Positions 19,720 to 28,142 of a stretch of DNA of 64,000 nt are shown here, piece by piece. Within the stretch, counting starts at the first letter, position 1; every line of letters begins with the position of its first letter. Origin of the DNA: Fuerstiella sp. (GTDB taxonomy: Bacteria; Planctomycetota; Planctomycetia; Planctomycetales; Planctomycetaceae); NCBI GenBank assembly GCA_014238335.1, contig JABABI010000018.1, forward strand, positions 1 to 64,000. Direction: 5' to 3'. The position numbers and the translations under genes are program-made. The notes under the pieces were generated by a model. It was not told where the DNA came from. It was given only the letters and a program-made list of their open reading frames with translations, and made no database searches.

Positions 19720-21384
19720 TCAGATCCCGGGAATATCCACCCGTTTCCGCTGAGCAATCCTTCGCAACTTCTCCAGAGTTCGCACTTCAATCTGGCGCAC
19801 TCGCTCCTTTGTCACGCCGAGCCGAGTACCAACCTGCTCCAGCGTTTCGGGTTCACTCCCCTTACTGAGACCGAAGCGACAGGAAATAACCTTCCGTTCC
19901 CGTCCATTCAATTCATCAAGGATTTCTATGATGGCATCCCGCTGGGCCTTATTGACCAGCTCCTCCGCAAACGCATTGCCGCGACCATCGCGGGAATCAT
20001 AGAAAATCTCATCATATCCTGTTCGAAATCGATCCGACCGAGTGTGCTCAGCAGGAACAGAACGGGCGTAGTTCTTCATGATGGCCCAGGACGCATAAGT
20101 CGAGAACTTGTTCCCACGAGCATAATCAAACTTCTCGATCGCCCGAATCAGCGACATATTCCCATCGCTGACAAGCTCGAAGAAGTTAACGCCCGGCTTG
20201 AGATGACGCTTTGCGATTGAGACCACCAACCGCAGGTTCGAACGTGTCAGCAGGTTTTTGACACGATTAGCGTCATCCAGCAACGCTTCCATTCTGCGGG
20301 CAACCCGTGCGCTGCTGCGTTTGGCATGCAGCGTTTTTTGCAGTTTTACGGCCTGATACTTCAGATAGTTCATCAGGCGAAAATAGTGCTGCTCCTGCGG
20401 CTTGTTCAACAGCGGTACCATGTAAAGCTCCGTCAGGTATGCCGGCAATCCGCTCGGAATGCGGGAAGCGCCTTTGGCTTCGTCGTAATCCGGCGCAGAC
20501 GCTCGAATGATCTTCTCAGCGTCGGGCATCCGAAATTCGTCGCTGTCCATAAAGTCAATTGGCGTTGCTTTTAGCCGCTTGACCCTTACTTCTGCAAGAA
20601 TTGAGTGAACAACCGGCTTGCTCCTACTGAATCTGCGGGCGAGATCCGGAACAGAAACGCCTTTTTCATGAAGATCGAAAATCAGATGCTGGTGCTCTAC
20701 CGATATCTGACCCGCCGTCTTCGGGAAGATCGCATTTTCAGAATGCGACTTGTCGTAGTCACGCAGCGTGTACCGCACAGTCTCGGTGGCCCGCTTAAGT
20801 CTTTTTCCCAGTTGACGACTGACCTCTGTAAGCCCCAGCCCACCAGACGCCAATTCTCGAGCCTGTAAAACAATCTGCTCACGTTCGGAGTCCGACATCT
20901 GATTGAACGACCGACCACGGTCGATTGCTTCCTGATGTACTGCCACGTAGCGATCCAGAGTCGACTTGAGAATGACCACTCTCTTGCGGCCGTCGATATT
21001 GACCCGACGGCTTGCCAGACCTCGATCACGCCATCGGTCAACTGTCTTGGCTGATACGTTAAACTTTTGGCTCACTTCCTGAACCGTCAGCATAGGCTCG
21101 TTCAGTTCATCAGCTGAAACGTTAAGACTGTCGGATAGATCTTCTACAAAGCAGCGCAGGTCATGAGCCAGATCGGACGCCAATATGGCCACTTGCGCGC
21201 TCGCCTCCGGTCGATATCCGGTCACCTGGTGGCAAACGTCGCCAAACAAAAATTCGTTACAACCGTTCATACCCAGCAGAAACTCTTCCGCATGCAGAAT
21301 CTGCCTGTTCCTCACCGCCTGGGGGGCAAAACGCACCTGCTGCTCAGCAAGTTCTTTTAGTGTCTTGGATCGATAACGGGACAT
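19720..21384 (-). CDS. Sigma-70-family factor with additional N-terminal helix-turn-helix segments
   Basis: The 554-residue protein has a C-terminal sigma module: a region 1.2-like helix (about 312-345, LPAYLTELYMVPLLNKPQEQ), region 2 (about 382-442, NLRLVVSIAKRHLK and FFELVSDGNMSLIRAIEKFD) and region 4 (about 485-545, TLEQVGTRLGVTKERVRQIE). Only about 40 residues join regions 2 and 4, so region 3 is short or missing. The N-terminal half holds three predicted helix-turn-helix segments: MerR/excisionase-like (98-142, LTVQEVSQKFNVSAKTVDRW), a second (about 165-205) and a third (about 227-268, GVSVPDLARRFSRSKPVVHS). AAGGAG lies 7 bases before the ATG. It is probably an alternative or planctomycete-specific sigma factor; its promoters are unknown. 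Confidence 0.85.
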   Translation of the reverse strand: MSRYRSKTLKELAEQQVRFAPQAVRNRQILHAEEFLLGMNGCNEFLFGDVCHQVTGYRPEASAQVAILASDLAHDLRCFVEDLSDSLNVSADELNEPMLTVQEVSQKFNVSAKTVDRWRDRGLASRRVNIDGRKRVVILKSTLDRYVAVHQEAIDRGRSFNQMSDSEREQIVLQARELASGGLGLTEVSRQLGKRLKRATETVRYTLRDYDKSHSENAIFPKTAGQISVEHQHLIFDLHEKGVSVPDLARRFSRSKPVVHSILAEVRVKRLKATPIDFMDSDEFRMPDAEKIIRASAPDYDEAKGASRIPSGLPAYLTELYMVPLLNKPQEQHYFRLMNYLKYQAVKLQKTLHAKRSSARVARRMEALLDDANRVKNLLTRSNLRLVVSIAKRHLKPGVNFFELVSDGNMSLIRAIEKFDYARGNKFSTYASWAIMKNYARSVPAEHTRSDRFRTGYDEIFYDSRDGRGNAFAEELVNKAQRDAIIEILDELNGRERKVISCRFGLSKGSEPETLEQVGTRLGVTKERVRQIEVRTLEKLRRIAQRKRVDIPGI

Positions 21385-22037
21385 CTCGCTTCTCCTTCTG
21401 TCTTATGCCGCCAGTTTGCCGGCCAACTGCACTGAGCAAAGCCCGTGCCGGATTGCGCTGCAACCGTCATGGTCGCGACACTCCCGAAACATAATTTGCC
21501 CTTCATGGGCTGCTAATTCTATCCGCAAGTCAATCTCGAAAATCACAAGGTAAATCCGGGAAAGACACGAAGCCGATGTTGTAAATAGGTAAAATCAAGA
21601 CGCTTCAATTGCAAAAACGTTCGCCGATTCTGAACAAAGTCGCTAGTTTCCAACGAACCGACGAACAAGTTTTTCTTGTCTACTCTACTCGTTCGACGCT
21701 GCCAGGCTCAGATCCTTACACCAGCTCTGTATCTTCGTTGTCATATGTCGCAGTCAAAATGACAACACTGCAGCAAATTCGCCCCATCGACCAAAATGTT
21801 GCGACAAATCGCTCCATAGAGGCATAGTTGCCGCAAAATCGATTCACCGTACGAATATCTATAAACGAAAATGAGACAACGAGTTACGCTATCCGACGGC
21901 ATTTTTCTTAAAGTCGGACGGCAGGGAACGTCAATTGCGACTCCTGTTCCAACTCATACGAGTCCCGCGGCGAGTTGCATAAATAAAAAGCAGCGATGCG
22001 CGAGTCAGCGAGTTTCTATTAACCGGGATCTTCTACC
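21385..22037. other. Divergent 653-bp intergenic region
   Basis: This AT-richer stretch separates the sigma gene from the plus-strand membrane protein, so it should hold promoters in both directions. Around 21760-21855 a short motif resembling GCGACAAATCG / GCAAAATCG / GCAAATTCG recurs three times. No convincing coding sequence or RNA gene was recognised. Confidence 0.4.
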
Positions 22038-22469
22038 ATGCCGAACGCAACCACATACCTTGGCTTCGGATCTATCGTGGCCACTATGGGCATCGCACTC
22101 GTTTGTTTCCACGTTCGCGCTCATCGACGTCATGAGACCGATGACGATTTGTCGGAATCCGATCGCCAGTTCTTTACTCACCAATACGCTCGACGTATGC
22201 AAACATCCGCATTAACGGTCACGCTCGGTGCCCTGATTGGTCTCTGCGGATATCTACGGGCCTTTGAAGAATCTCCGATATTCGCCACTCTTTACGTGAT
22301 CGGACTCCTGGTCCTGGCCCTGTGGTTGATTCTGCTGGCGCTCAGCGACGCCATCGCTTCTCGCGTCTATGCAGGCAAACTGGAACGTCGCCACAAGCGC
22401 GTCTGCAAAACGCTGCAACAGGCCCTCGCGGAAGTTCGACAGGCTCACGGCCTCGAACCACACAACTGA
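22038..22469 (+). CDS. Small predicted membrane protein of unknown function
   Basis: The 143-residue protein has a hydrophobic N-terminal segment (about residues 7-26), a hydrophilic acidic stretch (36-50, HETDDDLSESDRQF), two adjacent hydrophobic segments (about 60-75 and 84-107) and a basic helical tail (118-140). It has no recognised domain. It is the only plus-strand gene in the first 33 kb. The sequence before the ATG is AACCGGGATCTTCTACC, a weak ribosome binding site. Coding character is supported by a coherent membrane topology, not by homology. Confidence 0.55.
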   Translation: MPNATTYLGFGSIVATMGIALVCFHVRAHRRHETDDDLSESDRQFFTHQYARRMQTSALTVTLGALIGLCGYLRAFEESPIFATLYVIGLLVLALWLILLALSDAIASRVYAGKLERRHKRVCKTLQQALAEVRQAHGLEPHN

Positions 22470-22590
22470 GTCGTTGGCAGCCCCATCGCTTAAGAATGCG
22501 GCAAGCCGACGTAACTCTCCCGATCCACGGACCATGTCCCACCGGGCCGAATGATCGCGGTGCCGCTTGGGCCAGACGATCACCCTGCCC

Positions 22591-23874
22591 TCAATCACTC
22601 AGCCATTCCGCCCGTTCGGACTTTAACCGTGTCAGAGTCGCTTCCCGGAATATATTGTCGAAATCGCCTTCGGGCCGACCGTCGAATTTTTCAGGGGCAA
22701 TGATGCGAGCAATTTGTTTGCCGAATCCGATCGTGGGGTTCAAATAGAACGACTGGGTCGCATACTCAACCTGCTTCTGCCGGTCCCCAACACAACACCG
22801 GCTCAGCTGGAAGTCCACCTGTCCCAGCAGCTGCGCCTGTTGACCGCCGGACTTCGCAGTTGATTTGGCATCATGTTGCTGCACGACACGAAACAGCACG
22901 CGGCGGGCTTCCGCATGCAGGCCGAGCGCTGCATACCGCGAAGCAAGTTGAGTCGCCACGCCCGGATCTTTGGGCATTTTTGAGCTGACAGCGCTGAGTT
23001 TTCGGATGGCTGCCGCACTAAGTCTGGCATCCGGCTGCGACCATTTCGACTGCACCTCATCACTCAGGGGTCGGACGTCGGCCAGCTGCGCCAATTGCTG
23101 CTCCCAGTTGCGTGCGTTCTGCACGACGCCGTATTCGTCAATAAAGAACGTCTTCGGAACCGCACCAAACTGAGTCGCATAATCCGGGTCGACCAGCGTT
23201 GGAAATGTCACACCAAAACGATCGTAATATATCTTCGCGGGCGCGATTCCTTCCGCATCAAGAGCCAGGCCAACGATCGTAAAACTGTCACTGCCATACT
23301 TTTCGAACTTCTGCTGCCACACGAGCAGATTGTCGCGGCAGAATCACCAACTGGCCCAGCAATACAGAATGTACCGCTTCCCCAGAAACTTAGAGAATCT
23401 GACTTCGTTACCGTCCAGGTCAACAAACGGCAGATCCGGCACGGTATCTCCCCGGCGAAACCCTCGCCCCGGTCCCCAGTCTGCGTTGTAAGCCGGAGTG
23501 TCGTTGACATCAGAATCAGCCGCGTCGTCCGATAGCTTGATCTTTACCGTACCGTCGGCATTAACGATTTCTGCTGCAAGCGACGACCTGACCACCGCAG
23601 CTGTCAACTGCAGAGTCTTTTCGTTACCGCGATGATTCTGCGCCGTCAGACAAACGGGAATGCAAAATCCGTCGTCACCTTCGCGGCAGAAGGTCAGCAG
23701 CTGTCCCGGCCGCACGACCTCCAGTTTCAGCTGCAGCGCAGACGCCACATCGGCGGCATTCAGAAACAGCACGCCAGCACCAAGGTGAAAGCGAACCGAG
23801 TGCTCAGGCTGCTGAGCAACCAAGCTGACGTTCGCCGTGAGTATCAGGACAGACACAATAAAGACACGCACCAT
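22591..23874 (-). CDS. Secreted TlpA/thioredoxin-fold protein with in-frame TGA at the active site (candidate selenoprotein or disrupted gene)
   Basis: Two open segments lie in the same frame and are separated by one TGA (23346-23344). Read through, they give 427 residues. A signal peptide (MVRVFIVSVLILTANVSLVA, residues 1-20) fixes the start at 23874. A beta-rich domain follows (about 25-125). The redoxin domain starts near 140 (PDLPFVDLDGNEVRFSKFLG) and reads YCWASW, TGA as residue 177, then FCRDNL. The fold continues after the TGA with IVGLALDAEG and the cis-proline region VPKTFFIDEYG. A helical, TPR-like tail covers about 285-427. TlpA proteins normally have Trp-Cys-x-x-Cys here, so TGA sits where the first redox Cys is expected. 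A nonsense mutation is the main alternative. No selenocysteine machinery gene lies in the window. Confidence 0.75.
23309..23343 (-). promoter_or_regulatory. Possible bacterial SECIS-like hairpin just after the in-frame TGA
   Basis: Immediately 3' of the TGA, TTCTGC (23343-23338) can pair with GCAGAA (23314-23309). An inner, alternative 6-bp stem TCTGCT/AGCAGA (23329-23324 with 23315-23310) closes an 8-base loop CGTGTGGC, which begins 21 bases after the TGA and has G at its second position. Bacterial SECIS elements lie inside the coding region with an apical loop roughly 16-37 bases from the TGA and a G in its first bases, so spacing and form fit. No folding energy was calculated. Confidence 0.45.
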
Positions 23875-24047
23875 CGGTCGAATCGTTTCTGCGTCGAGTG
23901 CCACTGACTCCGCCAGTGTGGTTTCAGGGGACGCAGGCCAGACCACATTACGGGACAGGTCCTCCACAGCAGCTGCATTGTAATTGTCGAAAGAACACCT
24001 GTCGACAGGCGTTCCCATAACAAGCTGCACAAACCGAGGACGGAATC

Positions 24048-26360
24048 TTAGTATCGAACGATTCGCACAGCACAGAATTTATATGAGGGCTGACCAGAGT
24101 ACGGATCGAAGACGGCGTCGGTGAGTTGATTTGCAGCCTGATAATGCATAGGAATAAACGCGTGCCCCGACTGTACAGCGTGTGTCAGGACGGCTTTCGC
24201 AAGAACGCGGCCACGTTGAGATTCAACGATCGCCTTGTCGTTGGGACCGATTAACAATTGCCGGGCATCGGCAGGGTTAATCTCCACAAATATGTCTGCC
24301 GGATAGAGCTTTCGCAGCATAGCCGAATGTCGAGTGCGCGTTTGTGTGTGCCACTGCGAGGCGGTCCCTCTACCCGTCAGCAGTATGAACGGGAAGTTAT
24401 CGTTTGGGCGTTCCGTCAGCGGACGTGGCTCGTCAAACAAAAATTTGGCGCGGCCATCCGCATGATAGAATTTTCCGTCCTCGAACAAACGACGCGCAGA
24501 CGAAAACAGGGAGCGGCGTTCGTCACTCCCCTGATGTTGCTTCTGAGCAGAATCCGAGGATTGACTCCCTCGGCTCGCCGGTCCTGGCGCCGGCCACTGA
24601 ACGCCGCCGTGCGAACTCAGAAACTCATAATCATCGATCCCCGTAAAATCACAGGGTTGACCGGCAGAACATTGTTTCAGAATCCGGAAGACATCCTGCG
24701 GTGACTTCCAGTCTTCGAACATCTGCTCACACCCCCAGTAATGAGCCACCAGTTTGAAGATATTGAAATCAGACAAGGCCTGACCCGGAGCCTGAGAGAC
24801 TTTCCTGATCAGACCGATGCGACGTTCGGAATTGATAAACGTTCCTTCCTTTTCGCCCCATCCGGCGGCCGGCAAAACAAGGTCCGCCATCTGAGCGGTT
24901 TCGGTTTTGGCGTACATATCCTGCACGACCAGGAAATCCAGTCGTTCCAGAATGTCGCGGCACTGACTTTGATTGATCCATGAGTGCGCCGGGTTCGTGC
25001 AGACGACCCACAGACCGCGAATTCTGCCACTGAGAATCCCTTCCATAATTTCGTGGTAGGGCAGGCTGTTTTCGCGCGGGACCACATCCGGATCGATGCT
25101 CAGAATGCCGGCGATCTTCTCGCGATGCTGGGCGTTGGTGAAGTCGTGCCCACCCAGAAGGTTGGTCGTGTTGCTGAACAACCGCGAGCCCATGGCGTTG
25201 CACTGCCCGGTGATGCTGTTGGCCCCGGTGCCCGGCCGACCCATGTTCCCCGTCATCAGCGCCAGGTTGATGATGGCCTGAGCCGTGCGAACGCCCTGAT
25301 GACTCTGGTTGACACCCATTGTCCACCAGAAAGAAACGCGTTTCCCCTGATGAATCGTTTCTGCAAATCGGTGAATCTGTTCGCGTGAAAGTCCAGTCTC
25401 GGCAGTCACACGTTCATCGAAAAACTGCGTCACGTATTCCGCGAACTCGTTGAATCCGTTCGTGTGGGCAGCAACGTACTCAGAATCAACCCAGTCGTTT
25501 TCGATCAGGATACGAGCAATGCCGTACAACAGCGTTTGATCAGACTTGGGCGCTAGTGCACCGTGCTGGGTCGCGTTCATCGCCGTTTCGGTCATCCGCG
25601 GATCAACCACGATGATCTCAGGCGAGTGCGGATTCCGCATCACGCGTTCCCACATAATCGGGTGGGCAATGCACAAATTGCTGCCGATCAGCACGATCAC
25701 GTCGGACTCTTCAAAGTCCGAATAAGTATACGGTGGCGCGTCGAAGCCGAAGGCCTGCTTGTAGGCGACAACGGAAGTCGCCATACATTGCCGAGTATTA
25801 CCGTCGCCGTGCAGCAGCCCCATTCCAAACTTGGCCAGGGCACCCAGGAATGCCATCTCTTCGGTCGCAATCTGCCCGGTACCAAGGAAAGCCACAGAGT
25901 GCGCACCGTGTTCGCGTTGAATTGTTTTGAAACGTTCGGCGAACGTTTGCATTGCACAGTCCCAGTCAACGGGCGCCAAACGACCGGACTCGTCACGCAG
26001 CAGCGGTGTCGTGGCGCGATCGGGCGAATCAAGGACGGTGAGTGCCTCCCATCCTTTGGGGCACGCCATTCCCAGATTGACGGGATATTCCGTGGCCGGC
26101 GTCAGGCTGATCGCCTGGCCGTCCTTCAGATGAATTCGCAGGCTGCAACCGGTTGCACAATAGCCACAGACGATATCGGTAGTGGCATCGGGCTTCGTTT
26201 TGGACGGCACCTGGCCGAGGCCAAAGTTGCCTGGTTCACGCAGCAGCTCGCGTGTCAGAGGACCATCGGTGCGGTGCAGTAATGACGTGAGAGAATTGTT
26301 CATGGCAATAAGGGGGGCGTTCTTGGGTTTACCATTTTCCTGATTCGCAGAATTCTCCAT
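24048..26360 (-). CDS. nasA: Assimilatory-type molybdopterin nitrate reductase (NasA/NapA family)
   Basis: The 770-residue protein binds one [4Fe-4S] cluster through Cys65, Cys68, Cys72 and Cys100 (CGYCATGC and ACPKG). The molybdenum ligand is Cys192 in [11 protein letters not shown]. Molybdopterin-binding motifs include [35 protein letters not shown] and the C-terminal [18 protein letters not shown]. There is no twin-arginine signal, so it is cytoplasmic, as expected for the enzyme that reduces nitrate to nitrite for assimilation. The neighbours (nitrite reductase, transporter) support nitrate as substrate. ATG at 26303 is an alternative start. A linker (about residues 580-615) is hydrophilic and variable. 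Confidence 0.9.
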   Translation of the reverse strand: MENSANQENGKPKNAPLIAMNNSLTSLLHRTDGPLTRELLREPGNFGLGQVPSKTKPDATTDIVCGYCATGCSLRIHLKDGQAISLTPATEYPVNLGMACPKGWEALTVLDSPDRATTPLLRDESGRLAPVDWDCAMQTFAERFKTIQREHGAHSVAFLGTGQIATEEMAFLGALAKFGMGLLHGDGNTRQCMATSVVAYKQAFGFDAPPYTYSDFEESDVIVLIGSNLCIAHPIMWERVMRNPHSPEIIVVDPRMTETAMNATQHGALAPKSDQTLLYGIARILIENDWVDSEYVAAHTNGFNEFAEYVTQFFDERVTAETGLSREQIHRFAETIHQGKRVSFWWTMGVNQSHQGVRTAQAIINLALMTGNMGRPGTGANSITGQCNAMGSRLFSNTTNLLGGHDFTNAQHREKIAGILSIDPDVVPRENSLPYHEIMEGILSGRIRGLWVVCTNPAHSWINQSQCRDILERLDFLVVQDMYAKTETAQMADLVLPAAGWGEKEGTFINSERRIGLIRKVSQAPGQALSDFNIFKLVAHYWGCEQMFEDWKSPQDVFRILKQCSAGQPCDFTGIDDYEFLSSHGGVQWPAPGPASRGSQSSDSAQKQHQGSDERRSLFSSARRLFEDGKFYHADGRAKFLFDEPRPLTERPNDNFPFILLTGRGTASQWHTQTRTRHSAMLRKLYPADIFVEINPADARQLLIGPNDKAIVESQRGRVLAKAVLTHAVQSGHAFIPMHYQAANQLTDAVFDPYSGQPSYKFCAVRIVRY

Positions 26361-26403
26361 GGGGCCGAGAGTTTAAAACGATCTGCCTGCTGATATCACA
26401 GCG

Positions 26404-28140
26404 TTACGGAATAGATCCTGGCATACGAGGTTTTGCACAGGCAGCGAAGAACTGATAACGCTCCAGTATTTCACCAACCAAACACGCAGCAAACAGCATT
26501 GCCACCGAAATCACCTGGAACAGACCACGCGACTGGTCTGCGGACAGTTCGTTCCACAAGAACAACGGCATGACGATCCCGCCCAGCAACCCACAGGCGA
26601 CTCGAGCAAACATTGATCCGGCGAGCGGCCCCACAAGCAACCGCGCGGAACGCCTGAGTGGTGATTGTCTGCGATGCCGCAGGTGCCGAAAGAGCGACGC
26701 TTCCAGAAGCAGCTTTGCAGCAGTCGCGACAATCAATGCCTGAACCAAAGGAACACCAGCCCGCCGCGACAGGGTTCTCGCAGTCGGCGTATCGACAAAA
26801 GTTCCGAACACCAGAATCGACAGCCACGTCGCGGCGATTCCCAGGATGGCGGACGTCAGCATAAACTTTGCCGCCGTCGGACCGAAACTCCAGAACTCAC
26901 GGTCCGTAAACACGTAGATCATCACCGAGCAAAACACGCCAGCCAGTCCAGTGACCACGACCAGCCCGCCTGCTGTTGGCGCCAGCCAACTAGTTGGCTG
27001 GCGCCAACAGACAACGGCAAACACGCAGGCCGCACCGGCAAACGCACCGAAGGCAACAATTTCGCAGCTTAGCCAGGAATGGCGAAGCCCAATGACCGCA
27101 CGAAAAGCATACTGCGGTCGCCCCAGATGCATCGTGCTGGCGGCCAGTGCCAACAACCCAAAACCAAGGGCGCTGGTCGAGTGCAGTTGCTGGAATGCCG
27201 TCAGGAGTGAGGCGGGAAGAATCGACTCCAGCATCTGGCCAACAATGAACGCACCGACTGACAACTGAGTCAGTACCAGCATTACTATCAAAGGCCAGTG
27301 CGGATGTTGCGGATTGACGGAGTGATAGTCCGCTGGCAGCATGTTTCGCGGAAACACACGCGACGTTTTGAAGTGTGTCGTCGGAAGGGTGATCTGAGGG
27401 TCCGGAGCGCCAGGCAGAAAGTGATCGGCTTCCGCGTTCTCGACAACCTGCTGAGTATCAACGACATTGATCGCGATGGCTTCGTGTGGACAGGCCTGAA
27501 CACATGCCGGTGCTTCGCCGTCCGCCAGTCGATCGCTGCACATATCGCATTTGCGAACGATGCCCTTGTCTGCGTTGTACTTGGGAACATCATACGGACA
27601 GGCCAGCGTGCAGTACTGACAACCGAAGCACTGGTCATCCAGATGCCGGACAATGCCGGTGACAGGGTCCTTCTCGTACGCATCCACGGGACAAGCGGTC
27701 ATGCAGGCTGGTTCGAGACAATGATGGCAGGCCGAAGTGACGTGCTGCATGGTCGGATTGGACGCAGTGCCGCCGAGCAGCAATCCAACGTCGCGCCAGG
27801 TTTCGTCCTCATCAAGTCCGTTCAGCGAATGACAGGCGGTGACGCACGCCTTGCAGCCACTGCAACGGTCCAGATCAACATCGAAGGCATACTGCTGACC
27901 GGGCCCCGGTGGCGAAGCCGGAAGCAGCTTCGAGTAGTAGCGTGCCTGATCCGGAATCTCACCGGTGGCGTGATCTCGCGAAAACAGATCGGCGGCCGTG
28001 AGTTCCTGTTGTTCACGCAGCAGAATCTCTATCAGCGTGGGGCCATCATGCCAACGTGGAACACTGTTCAGAATTGGCAATTCCACTGACTGAGCGACTG
28101 TCCCGCATTTTTCCAGAGGTGATGTCAGAGAATCCGGCAT
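26404..28140 (-). CDS. DmsB-DmsC-like fusion: four-cluster Fe-S protein with membrane anchor
   Basis: In this 578-residue protein the N-terminal half is a DmsB/NrfC-type ferredoxin with four cysteine sets: 93-96-99-103, 138-141-146-150, 171-174-177-181 and 198-201-213-217. From about residue 270 to the end there are eight or so hydrophobic segments like DmsC, the quinol-oxidising anchor of DMSO reductase. The gene lies between nirBD (2-bp gap) and nasA (43-bp gap). It likely passes electrons from quinol to the nitrate reductase, replacing the NAD(P)H or ferredoxin donor of other NasA systems; this is inference from context. The coding sequence contains a 38-bp palindrome at residues about 377-390. 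Confidence 0.87.
   Translation of the reverse strand: MPDSLTSPLEKCGTVAQSVELPILNSVPRWHDGPTLIEILLREQQELTAADLFSRDHATGEIPDQARYYSKLLPASPPGPGQQYAFDVDLDRCSGCKACVTACHSLNGLDEDETWRDVGLLLGGTASNPTMQHVTSACHHCLEPACMTACPVDAYEKDPVTGIVRHLDDQCFGCQYCTLACPYDVPKYNADKGIVRKCDMCSDRLADGEAPACVQACPHEAIAINVVDTQQVVENAEADHFLPGAPDPQITLPTTHFKTSRVFPRNMLPADYHSVNPQHPHWPLIVMLVLTQLSVGAFIVGQMLESILPASLLTAFQQLHSTSALGFGLLALAASTMHLGRPQYAFRAVIGLRHSWLSCEIVAFGAFAGAACVFAVVCWRQPTSWLAPTAGGLVVVTGLAGVFCSVMIYVFTDREFWSFGPTAAKFMLTSAILGIAATWLSILVFGTFVDTPTARTLSRRAGVPLVQALIVATAAKLLLEASLFRHLRHRRQSPLRRSARLLVGPLAGSMFARVACGLLGGIVMPLFLWNELSADQSRGLFQVISVAMLFAACLVGEILERYQFFAACAKPRMPGSIP
26973..27010. repeat. 38-bp perfect palindrome inside coding sequence
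   Basis: Positions 26973-27010 form a perfect inverted repeat of 19 bp per arm with no spacer, centred on AACTAGTT between 26991 and 26992. One arm reads CTGTTGGCGCCAGCCAACT. In frame it encodes WRQPTSWLAPTA, a loop between two membrane segments of the DmsC-like domain. Such a length cannot be chance; it resembles a palindromic element inserted in frame. Confidence 0.9.
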
Positions 28141-28142
28141 GA

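Noticed and set aside
21385..22037. Structured RNA in the long divergent intergenic region
   Set aside because: No long stem, tRNA, tmRNA, SRP RNA or RNase P signature was found; only short repeated motifs.
23323..23346. Reading the TlpA-like locus as two separate genes
   Set aside because: The downstream piece would start in the middle of a thioredoxin fold and the upstream one would stop in it; both lie in one frame with only the TGA between them.
24048..26360. Formate dehydrogenase identity for the molybdopterin protein
   Set aside because: The molybdenum ligand is Cys in a NasA/NapA-like context, and the operon encodes nitrite reductase and a nitrate transporter.
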